Source: Gremmenia infestans (taxonomy: Eukaryota > Ascomycota > Leotiomycetes > Helotiales > Hamatocanthoscyphaceae). From it: 64,000 nucleotides of DNA. Position numbers and translations under genes: made by a program. Under the pieces are notes generated by a model. It was not told the DNA's origin, made no database searches, and saw only the letters and a list, made by a program, of their open reading frames with translations. Positions 11,638-22,652 of the stretch are shown one piece after another (positions within the stretch are counted from its first letter, which is position 1; each line of letters starts with the position of its first letter). Location of the stretch: positions 992,001-1,056,000 of the forward strand of contig JAFEVB010000004.1 of assembly GCA_032629725.1 (NCBI GenBank), given 5' to 3'.

Positions 11638-12053
11638 ATGAACTCATTTGCGAGAACGCTGAGGGTCCGGCCTACTAGGTTGCTGCAAATGCAGAGGAGG
11701 GCAAATTCTAGTCAGGTCCCTGAGAAGGAGGTCTCACCACATGTAAGAGCCGAGCTGCTTATGAGAGGATGATATGCTAACAATCAATACAGATTGGCTT
11801 TTACAAGACATTTTCGAGGCCAATTGCTAAGGCCCTGCTTATGGCTACGTTTACATATCAGTTTGTATACTGGGGGTGGGTCTACTTGGAGAAAGGCGAG
11901 AATAAGGCGCAGAAGACTGGTGAGCGGTTGTGGAACATTGGCAGAATAAACATTGAGAGCTCACAAGGTGCTATAGCAGAGATCGAAGGGTTGGAGAAAG
12001 AGCTGAAAGGCTTGACTGATGCAAAAACGAAGCCAGAGACGAGTCGGCCTTGA
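11638..12053 (+). CDS. Small putative mitochondrial membrane protein
   Basis: Two exons, 11638-11742 and 11793-12053, giving 121 residues. The N-terminus (MNSFARTLRVRPTRLLQMQRR) is rich in Arg and Ser/Thr and lacks acidic residues, as in mitochondrial presequences, and is followed by ANSS. The middle has one likely membrane segment (KALLMATFTYQFVYWGWVYL), then a charged helical C-terminus (IAEIEGLEKELKGLTD). The intron (GTAAGA donor, gctaac branch, AATACAG acceptor) is well formed and phase 0. The architecture resembles small inner-membrane subunits or assembly factors of respiratory complexes, but I cannot name the family. Confidence 0.7.
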
Positions 12054-13545
12054 ATTGGGACTCACGCTACGAGCTGAAGTCTGGGATGACGGGCAACGGG
12101 ATTACGCCACGTATAGCACGAGAGGCGTTGGGAATGAATGGGCGGGATTGGAACGCAACTCTATCACACGCTCCATCGCCGGAAGCTGGTTGCAGGTGCC
12201 TCCGGGTGCTCCATCTTGGGGGTTGACCCAATATAAGATCACGAATATATGGTTATGGGTCGTTGGTATCAGAGCACCAGGGCTCGCAGGGCCGGATGGT
12301 ACGCTGTAGATACCAGGAGGTCTTGGCATGTGGAAGTTGAGCTTTAAAGCCAATTGTCGTACGAAAGGCCTGGGCAGTTCATCCCAATCACAAGCTACGG
12401 AACCAGAATACGAATATGTGTGGTCTTCTGAGTGGCATTAGACTCCGTGAATAAAGAGCTCAGAATAGGCATTCCAAGATCGTTTCAATCTTTCACTACC
12501 CATCGTCTTGGGTTTTTCTTTGAGTTTTTGCGTCAAGTGGCGTGTCATGGTATTATTCAAGTCCTTCGAGATCCTCCTCATTCCACTTGATGTTCATGTT
12601 TCCTTTCATCGTCAAAGTCAGTAAATACAGAATGTTAGGGACTTGGAAGATCTAGGGACAGAAGGTATGGGGCCAAAATGTATTTGGTACTGAAACAAGA
12701 GAAAGAGGGAGAGGGGGAGACAGAGCACCCTCTTATACGTACAATACCTGCTCACTAGCGTCTCCAACTCCTGCATGCTATGTTCTGCCTGGGTTTCCAG
12801 ATTCATTTTGATCGCTGGTAGGACTCTCATGTGCTTCCCCCTCTCATATCAAACCAAAACCGCTTTACTTTCCTTCGAAATACCGCCGTTCTCTTAGCTG
12901 ACTCGGATTTGGTAGTAAGAGCTCTTGTGCAGTTATCACAACAAGCGGTGAGAAGTTTCTCGAGAACTCTTCTTACAAAGTCAAAGTCTGATGTGCAGCA
13001 AGAAGCGGAACGTTAGCCACTATCACGGTCAATAAACCCTATAGCGCGCGGAAGAGTGCGGAATCTGCTGATTAATAAAAATAATGTTTACGTGGATACT
13101 AACCCCTGAGCATCCCACTTTGCGTGGCGCCAATAGGGGCATTTCTCGAAGTGGAGGTGTCAGAAGCTAGTAAGTATCCGGAGATCTGCAATGTAGAAAC
13201 TCTTCCTGCTTGCAACTGGCAAAGAACTCAAGTTAGGAAGGGTCTGGTTAAATTCGGCATGTTGCTGACCACTTATCGAATGTCGGACACTTACTTTCAT
13301 GCATCGCGAATTTAACCTTACTGGGGCAAGCGCCAACCAGGTGAAGGAGAATAGCATGGGTATTGATTATTATTCTCGTTTCCTGTTTAGTTGTGCTGTT
13401 TTTTAAGGTATCACTGGTTAAGTACATACAGTCTGTCTTTCTATTTAATATAAAAGCGTTGAGCTGTCGCAGCCCTCCTTCCACTCTTCAGTCTACATGT
13501 GTTAGCAATTCAGTCCCCACTTTCGGCACGTACCAGCACTTCAAG
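12054..13545. other. Gene-poor stretch before the MFS transporter
   Basis: Mostly short random frames. One small spliced frame on the minus strand (12830-12635) is listed separately at low confidence. The last few hundred bases should hold the promoter of the transporter gene. Confidence 0.4.
12635..12830 (-). CDS. Possible small spliced ORF, 45 residues, unrecognised
   Basis: Exons 12830-12748 and 12689-12635 would encode 45 residues starting MRVLPAIKMNLETQAEHSMQ. A second in-frame ATG lies at residue 9. The intron has a GTATTG donor and a pyrimidine-rich tract before TTTCAG, and the junction keeps the frame to a TAA. No family is recognised, and a chance frame with splice-like ends is quite possible. 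Confidence 0.2.
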
Positions 13546-15517
13546 ATGTTAGATGCTGAGAAACAAGCGAACGATCTGAACACAATACGGCAAAGAAAAG
13601 AAACTACAGATGGAAGATCTAACCTCGACTTGAAGCAAAATCTAGACCAGAAAGATACTTTCAAATGCCATACAAAGGAAGAGTTCTCAGATTCAACTCG
13701 AGTCTGTTCCATCACATCTCAACAAAATGACATGTCAACTGGTCAAGAAAAATGCAGCCCAGATGGCTATGGCACAGCAGACATCGAAGCAGCGCAAATA
13801 ATACAGTCTCAATCCATCCTACCAAAACGCACAGAAGAGAACAACATCATTGACTGGGATGGTCCAGATGATCCTGAGAACCCAATGAACTGGCCTTCTT
13901 CGAAGCGTTGGACACACATCATGCTCGTCAGTACCGCCAACTTTCTCACCGGCATTGCCTCCTCTATGTTCGCTCCAGGTGTCCCAGCACTCATGAAAGA
14001 ATTCAAGTCCACAAACTCTTCCCTCGCTTCATTCGTCGTGACCATCTTCGTACTCGGTCTCGCGACAGGACCAGTTGTCTTTGCCCCTCTGTCTGAGATT
14101 TATGGACGGCTATATATACAGCATACTGGTCTTGTGGGCTTCTTGGTATTTACCATTGCATGTGGAGTCTCCTCGAATCTGAATATGTTGATCGGGTTTC
14201 GGTTGTTGCAGGGCATCTTCGGCTCTGTACCTCTTACAAATGCTGGAGGCGTTATTGCCGATATGGTACGGCAGGAAGTACGCGGCTTTGCTATGGCAAT
14301 GTTTACGTTCGGTGTACTGTTAGGCCCGGTGATCGGTCCTGTGAGCGGTGGCTTCCTCTCGGCCGCAAAGGGTGTGAGTAATTTCTCTGAGATTTTTCCC
14401 TCTACATATACAGAAAGCTTCGCGGTTGATTGTTGCACTACATGCCTCGGGAGCCCTGAGATATACCTCAGGATCTAAATACTCCCGAGCGCCAATATCT
14501 ATATTGACAAAGCAACGCTAACCCGAGACTTCGTAGTGGAGATGGGTATTCTGGATACTGGCCATGGGCGTAGGTCTCCCCTCCTACCCTTCTCAGATGC
14601 CAACTAAACCGCTCCACAGACCGGAGCTGTAATTATCTTCTGCTTCGTCGTCTGGCGCGAATCATACGCTCCCATTCTCCTCGCCCGCAAAGCCGCCCGT
14701 CTGCGCAAGTCTACTGGCAACATGTGCCTACGCTCTAAATATGACAAAGGCCTGTCAGACGGCGACCAATTCAAGCACAGTATCGGCCGCGCTATCAAAA
14801 TACTCGTCTATTCCCCTGTTGTACTGACGCTGTCGATTTACATGGGCCTTGTATATGCTTATTTCTACCTCCTTTTTACTACTTTAACACGTGTTTTTGA
14901 GGATAATTATGGGTTTAGCAGTAGTATTGTAGGCTTGTCTTACTTGGGCGTCGGCCTTGGGTTTCTCATAGCGCAGGTGGGCTATGCGCGATTAGGTGAT
15001 GAGATATTGAGGCGCATGACGAAGAAGAGTGGTAGTAGCGAGATGAAGCCTGAGTACAGACTGCCACTGTGCATTGTGGGAGGAGTGTTAGTGCCTGTTG
15101 GACTCTTCTGGTATGGATGGAGTGCGGAGAAACGTACACACTGGATTATGCCAATAATAGGGACGGGCATCATGGGGATGGGAAATTGTTTAATTTTCGT
15201 AGGTCTCATTCCTTTATTGCCTCGCTCGATTTTTGGATTCCCAACTAACATGTCAATAGGTTAGTATACAGTCGTACTCCGTAGATGCTTTTGAGCTCTA
15301 CGCGGCATCTGCACTTGCTGCCAATTCTGTCGTTAGATCGGTCATGGCTTCTGTGCTGCCGCTTGCTGCGCCTAAATTATATGAGGCACTAGGATTAGGG
15401 TGGGAAAACTCCTTGCTGGCGTTTTTGGCGCTGGCAATTGTTCCGGTTCCTATTTTGTTGATCAAGCACGGGGAGACGATTAGGGGCTGGAACATGGAGA
15501 GAATTAGGAGTTTATGA
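13546..15517 (+). CDS. MFS transporter, DHA1-type drug:H+ antiporter family
   Basis: Four exons: 13546-14373, 14537-14569, 14620-15198 and 15260-15517, giving 565 residues. The cytosolic N-terminal domain of about 110 residues ends with DWDGPDDPENPMNW, typical of fungal DHA1 members, and 12 membrane segments follow. A motif A-like loop (PLSEIYGR) and the antiporter motif C (GVLLGPVIGPVSGGFL) are visible, as are IGFRLLQGIFGS and, after splicing, GWRWVFWILAMG. Exon 2 is only 33 nt. Intron 3 (15199-15259, branch ACTAAC) restores VDAFELYAASALAANSVVR, which the unspliced frame would break with a stop. The first intron is long for this genome (163 nt). The ATG at 13546 was chosen because upstream in-frame sequence does not resemble the family. 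The substrate cannot be told from sequence. Confidence 0.88.
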
Positions 15518-15786
15518 TGGAGGCGCCTTGGGATTAGGGACGAGAAGACAAAAGCACTGGAATTTTCACGGATAGCACTCGCCAGCGAAACTGGTGAGGT
15601 TTGTAAAACTTGGAAAAAGCACTTCGTTGTGTATTGTTAGGGTCAGGCCGCAGCGTTACTATAATCTTCATATAATTTTCTAGGGAAATACAAGGAAATT
15701 AATACAAGCAAATCAAATTCTATTTCTACGTTCCAACGTTACCAAGTACACATCTCTTCCCTAATCTACTCCTAAGACAATCGCAC

Positions 15787-16824
15787 TCAAGACCTAGCCT
15801 CAATCTCCAACAACTGCTTTCCCATCTCAACAAACGTCTCTTCCTCACTCCTAAACACACACCCCAGAATCCTCTTCGCCTTCTCATTCGAGGCCCCAAA
15901 CGCCCCCTCAGGCAACGAATTCGTCCCAGGCTTCCCCACAGGCGTCCTCTCCTCCAACTCGGGGATGTTTTTCCTCAATACATCACAAATCCCCTGACTG
16001 CTGATAGCCCTCGCGCAAACAATAATCCTCTCGCCCCCTGCTTTCGGCTCCGTCATAGCCTTAACATGTGCAACCGCAAGATCCCTCACATCAACATACA
16101 GATGCAATCCATTCGCCGGCACCGCCGCATCTTTCTCAGAGTTAACAAACTGCTGATAAATCCTCGCATTACTCTCCCCAACACCCGCAATGTTTTTAAT
16201 GGTATGCGCAGCCGGGCCCCAAATCATCGGCGGGTTAATCGAAACGAGATCAAAAGCCGGCTTTTCCTCCTTGACGAAGTTCCACGCCGCCAGCTCAGCG
16301 AACTTCTTGCTCGCGCGGTAGCCGTGCGCTTTTGTTCCGCTTAGAGCTTGCGGGTACGTGATCGGGTTCCAGTCTTCTGCTGTGTAGGTTTTTGCTGGGT
16401 CAGACGCAACGGGCGCGTCGAAGTCGAGGACTGCTGCGCAGCTGGAGGTGTAGATGACGCGTTTTACCGAGGGGGCGTGGGACTTGATGGAGTGGAGCAA
16501 AGCGGTTGTGCCTTGGATTGCGGGGTCCAGGAAGTCGGCGTTGGAGGTGATGTTGGCGAAGAAGAAGGGGGAGGCCTGGTGGATTACGGCTGTGAGGGGG
16601 GGAGTGGATTGGACTGCTGAGTCGAAGGCGTTGGGAGCGGTCATGTCGGGGACGATGGCAAAATCCATTTGGGAGGTGTATGTGGAGAAGTCTTGCTTGA
16701 TTTGGGACACTTTGGCTTGGGAACGGACAACGCTACGGACGTTGAAACCGGACTTCAGGAGTTCTGAGAGGATGTTGGAGCCTAGAAAGCCATTGGCGCC
16801 GGTGAGGAGGACTTTTTGTGCCAT
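15787..16824 (-). CDS. NAD(P)-dependent reductase/epimerase, GRE2/dihydroflavonol-reductase-like
   Basis: An intronless 345-residue extended short-chain dehydrogenase. The N-terminus has the Rossmann motif TGANGFLG (GxxGxxG) and VRSVVRSQAKV, an Arg-containing loop consistent with NADP binding. VIHQASPFF and VIYTSSCAAVL precede the catalytic YRASKK (YxxxK), with NPPMIWGP downstream, the typical order in GRE2-type methylglyoxal/ketoreductases. The length matches the family (about 340). The product likely reduces a small aldehyde or ketone in the cytosol; the substrate is unknown. It is convergent with the MFS gene (269 bp between stops). Confidence 0.88.
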   Translation of the reverse strand: MAQKVLLTGANGFLGSNILSELLKSGFNVRSVVRSQAKVSQIKQDFSTYTSQMDFAIVPDMTAPNAFDSAVQSTPPLTAVIHQASPFFFANITSNADFLDPAIQGTTALLHSIKSHAPSVKRVIYTSSCAAVLDFDAPVASDPAKTYTAEDWNPITYPQALSGTKAHGYRASKKFAELAAWNFVKEEKPAFDLVSINPPMIWGPAAHTIKNIAGVGESNARIYQQFVNSEKDAAVPANGLHLYVDVRDLAVAHVKAMTEPKAGGERIIVCARAISSQGICDVLRKNIPELEERTPVGKPGTNSLPEGAFGASNEKAKRILGCVFRSEEETFVEMGKQLLEIEARS

Positions 16825-17607
16825 TTATTTGATTGATGTTTTGATTGAAATTGGAATATGCGTGTAGAAGAGACTTGAGAGGGACGTTTGTTTACAGGTG
16901 ATAGTTGGTATCAATGGAATATAATATAATCGATTCTTAATAGCCGATCGCCTAGAAGTTATACTTAAAACTTCGACGGTGATAATGTTAAATCCAGTGT
17001 AACACCATGCATGATAAATGTACTGGCATTCAAAATGAAGCCCTGTGAGACTAAGCAACGCCAATCCTACGAACACCAAGAACAGCTGGTACATTGATGC
17101 GTCATGAATGTAAGTAAGAGCATACCCAGATCTATGTATGGACTTTGTAAGCAATGTGGCATTGCCCAATGAGGGAGCAGATGTTTCGACTTAACGGCGA
17201 AATACTCTCGGGGTTAATTTATTTTTGATCAGGGGGTTCCAGCGAGATACAGCGAGCTCCAGGCGAGTTCCGAGAATGAGCCTCAGGGGCTCGGAAATCG
17301 GATATAAGAACAATTTATATCCAGCGTGCGACATAATTTTAACAGTTGAACATTTATCTACTCATTAATGGCGATTTCGTTACTTCAGCGACTTCGCAGT
17401 TCTAGATGAGCAAAGCAAATTCAGCAATAACAAACACGATAGTGAAAGAAGACCTGCGTCAAATAGCCTTATTACCACTTAGTAAGCCCGCTGTCTCAAC
17501 TGCAATTGGTCTCACTCTCTATGGCCAATTCTGAATACGGGCACTTGGTCGCTAATTTGTCCTTTGGAACTCGTGTTCTGTTCTTTCTGGAGCAACTTGG
17601 GTATCAT
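16825..17607. other. Intergenic between Mak11 and the reductase gene
   Basis: 783 bp: 3' flank of Mak11 and upstream region of the reductase. No gene or repeat seen. Confidence 0.4.
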
Positions 17608-19092
17608 TTACTCGCTATCAGAGCTACTGCTATTGTTCTCTTCAACATCATCAGCTTCGTCAAAGCCTTCAAAGTCTTCAAGCTCAAGTGCATCACCTCC
17701 CTCAAATTGGGGCAGCATAACAAATGATTCTACACACGTTATGCGATTGCCCGTCTCATACGTCCCAAGCAGTTTACCAACTTCCTGTACCTGGTCGCTC
17801 TTTTTCGTCAAATCTGATGCAGGTAGTCTGAACACCTTGACCCCACCATCACTTCTTCCAGCTATGATGTAAATTGTCTTCTCTGCTCCCTCACCAACAA
17901 CCATGGCCGTAAAATCTTTTATTCGAGGCACTCTTTCGTCCGCTTTGGCATCCTTGTCTTCGTCATCATCCTTAGAATCAACGACTGCTATCAATTTCGC
18001 TGAAGGGAGGGGTGTATCCCTTTCTGTTTCAGCCGGTAGGGTTGTCAAGTCCTCTGGTCGTGTAGAGTAGAACAGTATCCTCCCATCCTCGGTAGAAAGA
18101 GCTAGAACATGAATCTCCTTCTCTTCGTCGACTTGGACGTAGCATAACTGATGTATCTTCAACTGGTGCTTCTTGTCCCTGGGTTGGGGGACCACCTTGC
18201 ACTTTGGTTTGCAGTCCATGCCAAATATCAGAGCTCCCTTGTCGAATCCAACACAAAACTCTTCCCCGTCATCCGTAGCTCCCCAAGCAACCTTTCTTCC
18301 TTCACCACTGCTGAACTTCCCCTCTCCCACTTGACCCAGCATCTCCCTCTCGAAAGTCAGGACTCCCGCCTTCTTTCCAGTGACCAAATTCCATAAACGC
18401 ATACTTTTCTCCCCCTTACCAACTGATATCATAAGCTTCATGCTCGGGTGGACCGCAAAATCATTTACTCCACTCGGCGCACCACCTAATGGTGCCGTAT
18501 CTCCGCTCGGTCTCCCAACGGGCTTCGGTACTGGAGCCTTGATTTCACTCAATAGACTCCAGTCTCTCGTTCTCGTAACCGCAATTGTATTATCCTCGGC
18601 GGAACTCATGAGCTTGCTTCTAGTTGGGAAGTACAACGCTGTGACAGAGCTGCGGTGCTGTGACAGGGATCCCAGTACCTTGTTCTGCGAGTTCTGAACA
18701 CTGGCTTTCAGGGTACCGACAGCGGGGGCTGCGATATGAGAGGGGGTATGTGCGGAGAGGTGGTAGAGATTTATTCGTTCGTCACTGCTGCCGCTTGCGA
18801 GGATGACTTTCTGGGTTTGCTTTGGGACAGGTGCGGACGGTGGGGAGAGTGCCAGGCAGCGGATTGCTGAGTCGTGGGCATTGAAGAGGAAGGTGTCTGC
18901 GAAATCTACCCTGTCATTGGGGGATATTGTAGCTGTAATGCCATGAAGAACTCGGTCGTAAGACCCCGCAACTATTTGGATGGTTGTCGAGGTTTGCGTA
19001 GATTTTGGAGCCGTTGACTTGAGTTTCTTGCTTGTAGTTACAGTATTGACAGCAGCAGACTCGCCATTGTTATTACGCTTCCGTTTCGCCAT
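17608..19092 (-). CDS. mak11: Mak11/PAK1IP1-like WD-repeat ribosome-biogenesis protein
   Basis: An intronless gene of 494 residues. After a basic N-terminal tail (MAKRKRNNNGES, a likely nuclear signal) come degenerate WD repeats: IQIVAGSYDRVLHGI, FLFNAHDSAIRCLALSP, ILASGSSDERINLYHL, HRSSVTALYFPTRSKLMSSAEDN, DFAVHPSMKLMISVGKGEK with MRLWNLVTGKKAGVLTF, and the Mak11-type KVAWGATDDGEEFCVGFDKG. The C-terminus is acidic (LELEDFEGFDEADDVEE) with a Ser tail. Mak11 acts in 60S subunit assembly in the nucleolus. The order of repeats and the VGKGEKSMRLWNL block support this call over other WD proteins. Confidence 0.86.
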   Translation of the reverse strand: MAKRKRNNNGESAAVNTVTTSKKLKSTAPKSTQTSTTIQIVAGSYDRVLHGITATISPNDRVDFADTFLFNAHDSAIRCLALSPPSAPVPKQTQKVILASGSSDERINLYHLSAHTPSHIAAPAVGTLKASVQNSQNKVLGSLSQHRSSVTALYFPTRSKLMSSAEDNTIAVTRTRDWSLLSEIKAPVPKPVGRPSGDTAPLGGAPSGVNDFAVHPSMKLMISVGKGEKSMRLWNLVTGKKAGVLTFEREMLGQVGEGKFSSGEGRKVAWGATDDGEEFCVGFDKGALIFGMDCKPKCKVVPQPRDKKHQLKIHQLCYVQVDEEKEIHVLALSTEDGRILFYSTRPEDLTTLPAETERDTPLPSAKLIAVVDSKDDDEDKDAKADERVPRIKDFTAMVVGEGAEKTIYIIAGRSDGGVKVFRLPASDLTKKSDQVQEVGKLLGTYETGNRITCVESFVMLPQFEGGDALELEDFEGFDEADDVEENNSSSSDSE

Positions 19093-20092
19093 GGTGTTTT
19101 GTTTCGTTGGCCTTGTACAGCTTGCAATATCGCTGTTGCTGAAGCGGAAAGGAAACTTTTTTTGGCCAGAGAAAAAAGATTGCAGGGATTATGATAGCCT
19201 TGTCATCACGTGGTCCGCCGCCCAACCTTTCAACGACGACGCGCATATGTCGCTGCTGTTACAATCTTCCTAGCAGGTGGCCGGCTTTGTAGGTGTACAA
19301 GTGTACTCTGTCATCCTTAAGTCTCGATAGGTGATTGCTATACGGCTTCAATTTCGCTTTCGCCGTCATGGCAAAGCGAAGCTACCATTTTCAGTCTTTC
19401 TCGATCTTCGCTGGGTTGTCTCGAATGACCCCCAGCGTATTTCCCTGCTTCGTGTCGATCATATGCGATTCTATTGTTCCACCTCACGCAGGGAATTGAA
19501 GGATTCTGAGGCATCATTGTTCGCGTTTCAAGCATGATAAGATTTACCGTAAAACTCTACGCTGACCGGAGCTCCTTACAGCCCTTACAGCCCTCCTCTA
19601 CTCTAAATGTCTAGTCGAAGATAGAATACCATATCTCCTTTTATTTCAGTTAATCCAAAATGCCCCGATCAATTATAAAGGACGCTGAAAGCAAAATTTT
19701 CTGACCAAAGAGGTGAGGCTTCTCCCAGCTTAAAAGTTTGGTTGCATTCCAACACTTTTTAAAAACCAAAAGCACTAGCTTCCCGCACCACAGCATTTTC
19801 AGAATTACATCTCGTCCCTCTGGTCGTTAGCTATCCACCATTCTCTGGATCAAACCGTTGCTGACGTATCGAACGGCTTTGAGCTGGGGTGCCACCTCCC
19901 CTTCCTGAATCCTCGATATGACTCGCGAGAATACCTCCTGGGAGTCTTCTTCCCGAAGAATTGAGGCATTAAGTAGGTACCCGTATTAATTTCCGTTGAA
20001 ATACGTTACATTTTATCTCTCACACACCCTACATACAGTCTTTGACTTGTGGAAAAGACACTACCCAAAGACTGGTAAGAAATTTCCTCGAA
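19093..20092. other. Gene-free stretch upstream of Mak11
   Basis: About 1 kb. It should contain the Mak11 promoter; the remainder shows no credible frame and leads into the decayed reading frame that starts at 20093. Confidence 0.4.
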
Positions 20093-20610
20093 ATGGCGAC
20101 CACACTGGAGAGCTCAGGGGTTGGTGGCATTGCCCAATCGGAAAATCAGGAATTATTTTATGCGTAAACAGTGACGACGACAGAAGGCACCACGATGGCA
20201 CCCAGTCGCAATCAAGCTACAGAAGGCACTCCACCGCCTGCTCCAGGAAGTGAGATACTAATTGCATGGGCTATGAGTTTTATCTTGGAGGCTATCGAAG
20301 AATTAGACGCTTCCATGCTTTCAATTTTGAAGAGAGACTAGGAAGACGGCCATGTATCAACCACAAAAGATACGAATTCTCAATTTGAGCTGAACGAAGG
20401 AGAGATGATTGCCCTCACAAAAATTGCCGCCGAAGAAACTGCATAGGTAACCGTGCCTTCTAGGAAAGGTAAGAAACTCGTGCAGCACAAGCCGGCGTCG
20501 AGACAATGGAAACGACAACAGTCGAAATGCCAACAATTGCCTCGCTGTTGAAGACAAGGGAGAAGAAGAGATTACGGAGAAAGGGAAAGAGGGTCAATGG
20601 GTATGACGCT
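20093..20610 (+). pseudogene. Decayed reading frame with three premature stops
   Basis: From ATG at 20093 one frame can be followed for over 150 codons (MATTLESSGVGGIAQ, then TEGTTMAPSRNQATEG, SEILIAWAMSFILEAIEEL, ELNEGEMIALTKIAAEE). It is interrupted by TAA at 20165, TAG at 20339 and TAG at 20444. The sense continues in another frame after about 20500 (TVEMPTIASLLKTREKKRL). Between the stops, amino-acid composition looks protein-like, and every stop could come from CAA/CAG by one C-to-T change. The parent family is not recognised. It may instead be chance, so confidence is modest. Confidence 0.35.
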
Positions 20611-21260
20611 TCGTGTCCTTGATCGTTTCTCAATGCATTCTCTTTGCAGGCGCCTGGTGTTTGGACATTGCTACAGTATAGCAGTATAGCGCTTCTATAA
20701 AATACTTGTTTCAACTGAACTAAACATTTTGATTCCCTACATTCATAATCAATAAGTCATTTAAGATTTTGATTGGTTTTATCTTATTTACTCCTTGTAT
20801 TTTTATTATAATCAATCCTAAAAATTATAAGAGCTGTTATTGTCTGGTTGTTTTTCTAAAAATGGCTCTATAAGCGCATTATGGAATTCAATATAGGTAG
20901 GTACCTAGATTCCCATCACGTTCTGGTGGGGACACAAAGTCACTCGCTCTTTCTCATTGGTCTTCCTAAGCAAGCTCGGCAATATAATAAGCGCTCATTT
21001 GGCGTTTAGCTATAAAACCAGGGTGGCACGGATGCTTGGCATTTATGTTGGCGTTTCTTATTTTAAAGGTCCGTGCGAGTGCGCCACACTAGCGCCTTCT
21101 TATTTTTGGTATCACTTTCACCCTGGGTATTGCTGTTGGTATCAGTCCATGTTGGTAGCTTGTATACTTGTATATAACCGACCACCTCGCTTCATCCCCC
21201 CCCCCAAGACTCATCCGTCCCTCTGTTCTCCTTTTCTCACGTCGCCTTTCGTTTCTCAAT
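20611..21260. other. AT-rich gene-free stretch before the GT25 gene
   Basis: Strongly AT-rich around 20725-20880. It contains a short TAGGTAGGTACCTA-like palindromic patch near 20897. The last part, with pyrimidine-rich sequence from 21190 to 21250, probably holds the GT25 promoter. Confidence 0.4.
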
Positions 21261-22652
21261 ATGTTGATAAAGCGGCCTGTACAAATACACCCGACAATAT
21301 TGCCTACAATTGCTGGTCTATTGATGCTTGTATTTCTATTTTCTCAACTACCTCGATCAAAAATCCAACATTCACTCAACGTTGGAGCAGGCCCATCAAA
21401 CATTCTACCCCGTGTCTTCAATGAAACACTTGGGGTCAGTTACGCCTTGCGATATTGTTCATACCTTCTTTACGTTTACTAATTCGGAAATCCCTAGTTC
21501 GAGAAAATATTCGTCATTTCACTCCCTTCTCGCACAGATCGCCGCGATGGGATAGCCCTAGCAGCGGCTGTGAGCAATATAAAGATTAATTTTATCGACG
21601 GGGTAAGAGGATATGAAGTGCCGGATAAAGCAATTCCGAAATTTAAAAGTCGTGTTAAGGATGGCGAGATTGGCTGCTGGAGAGCACACATGAACGCTAT
21701 TCAACAGTATGAACCTCGAGAACCATCTGCTCAACTTTCATGGGCTTATCACAGCTTGATAGAATAGTGCGAGAAAATATATCCTCGGCTTTAATCCTGG
21801 AAGATGATGTGGATTGGGATATACGGTAAGATATTCTTCATGTTCGAACATGTGTGAGGATTTTCAGTTTGCAAAGAGCCAGCTAACTCCCTTTCAACGG
21901 TATCCAGGCTCAAGGAACAATTATATGACTTTGCTCGGTCATCTAACGCCCTGACACAACCGCTTATTAACTCGTATCCGCCCAAAAGTGCAGATTCTAC
22001 ATACCCTATACCCCCAGATGCGAAAACAATACCTACAGATATCTCTTTTGACAGTCTTCCCTCCACCGCGCTACCTGAACACTCGCCCTACGGAGACAGC
22101 TGGGGATTACTCTGGATCGGCCATCAGGGCATGAACATCCCGACTCCCGATTCTCAATCCCCAGAAAAGATACCCAGAGGTCGAATAGTCCGCACCTCAG
22201 ACAATACTGTGCCTCAGATCCAGCACCTAAAATCATTCTATAACGACTGGGCAGAAAACTTCGGGTACAAAAACCACACGAGACTCGCACACCACGCCAC
22301 CAGAGCAATCGGCACTGCAGGCTACGCAGTAACTCAAGCGACAGCACGGAAACTCCTCCACGCTATCGCGTTAGACGAGGTGAATGAGGGGCTGGACCAC
22401 ATGCTGAGCGAGTTCTGTGAGGGGAGAAAGGGAGGGTGGAAGCATGCCGATTGTTTGACGACAAATCCGGCCTTGTTCAATCGTCATCGATCGGCGGGTT
22501 GGATGGGTGCCGACGGTGATATCCAGTCGGATTACGAGACAGATTTCAGGGAGAAAGCTTTGACGGATAATGTTAGGTGGAGCACGAGGTTAAATATGGA
22601 GATTCTGCTGGAAGGTGGGACTGAGTTTGCTGATCAATGGCCTGATGAATAG
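21261..22652 (+). CDS. Glycosyltransferase family 25 protein (type II membrane protein)
   Basis: Four exons: 21261-21434, 21498-21706, 21763-21825 and 21908-22652, giving 396 residues. A short basic N-terminus precedes one membrane anchor (TILPTIAGLLMLVFLFSQL), as in Golgi type II enzymes. The GT25 domain begins after intron 1 with FEKIFVISLPSRTDRRDG, then FIDGVRGYEV, the conserved GEIGCWRAHMNAIQQ, and ALILEDDVDWD with the DxD-like acidic motif for metal and nucleotide sugar. Later GTAGYAVTQATARKLL and a Cys-containing C-terminal part complete the domain. Each splice (GTCAGT, GTATGA, GTAAGA donors) keeps the frame and rebuilds conserved motifs. GT25 members include bacterial LPS galactosyltransferases and collagen galactosyltransferases; the acceptor here is unknown. 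Confidence 0.85.
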
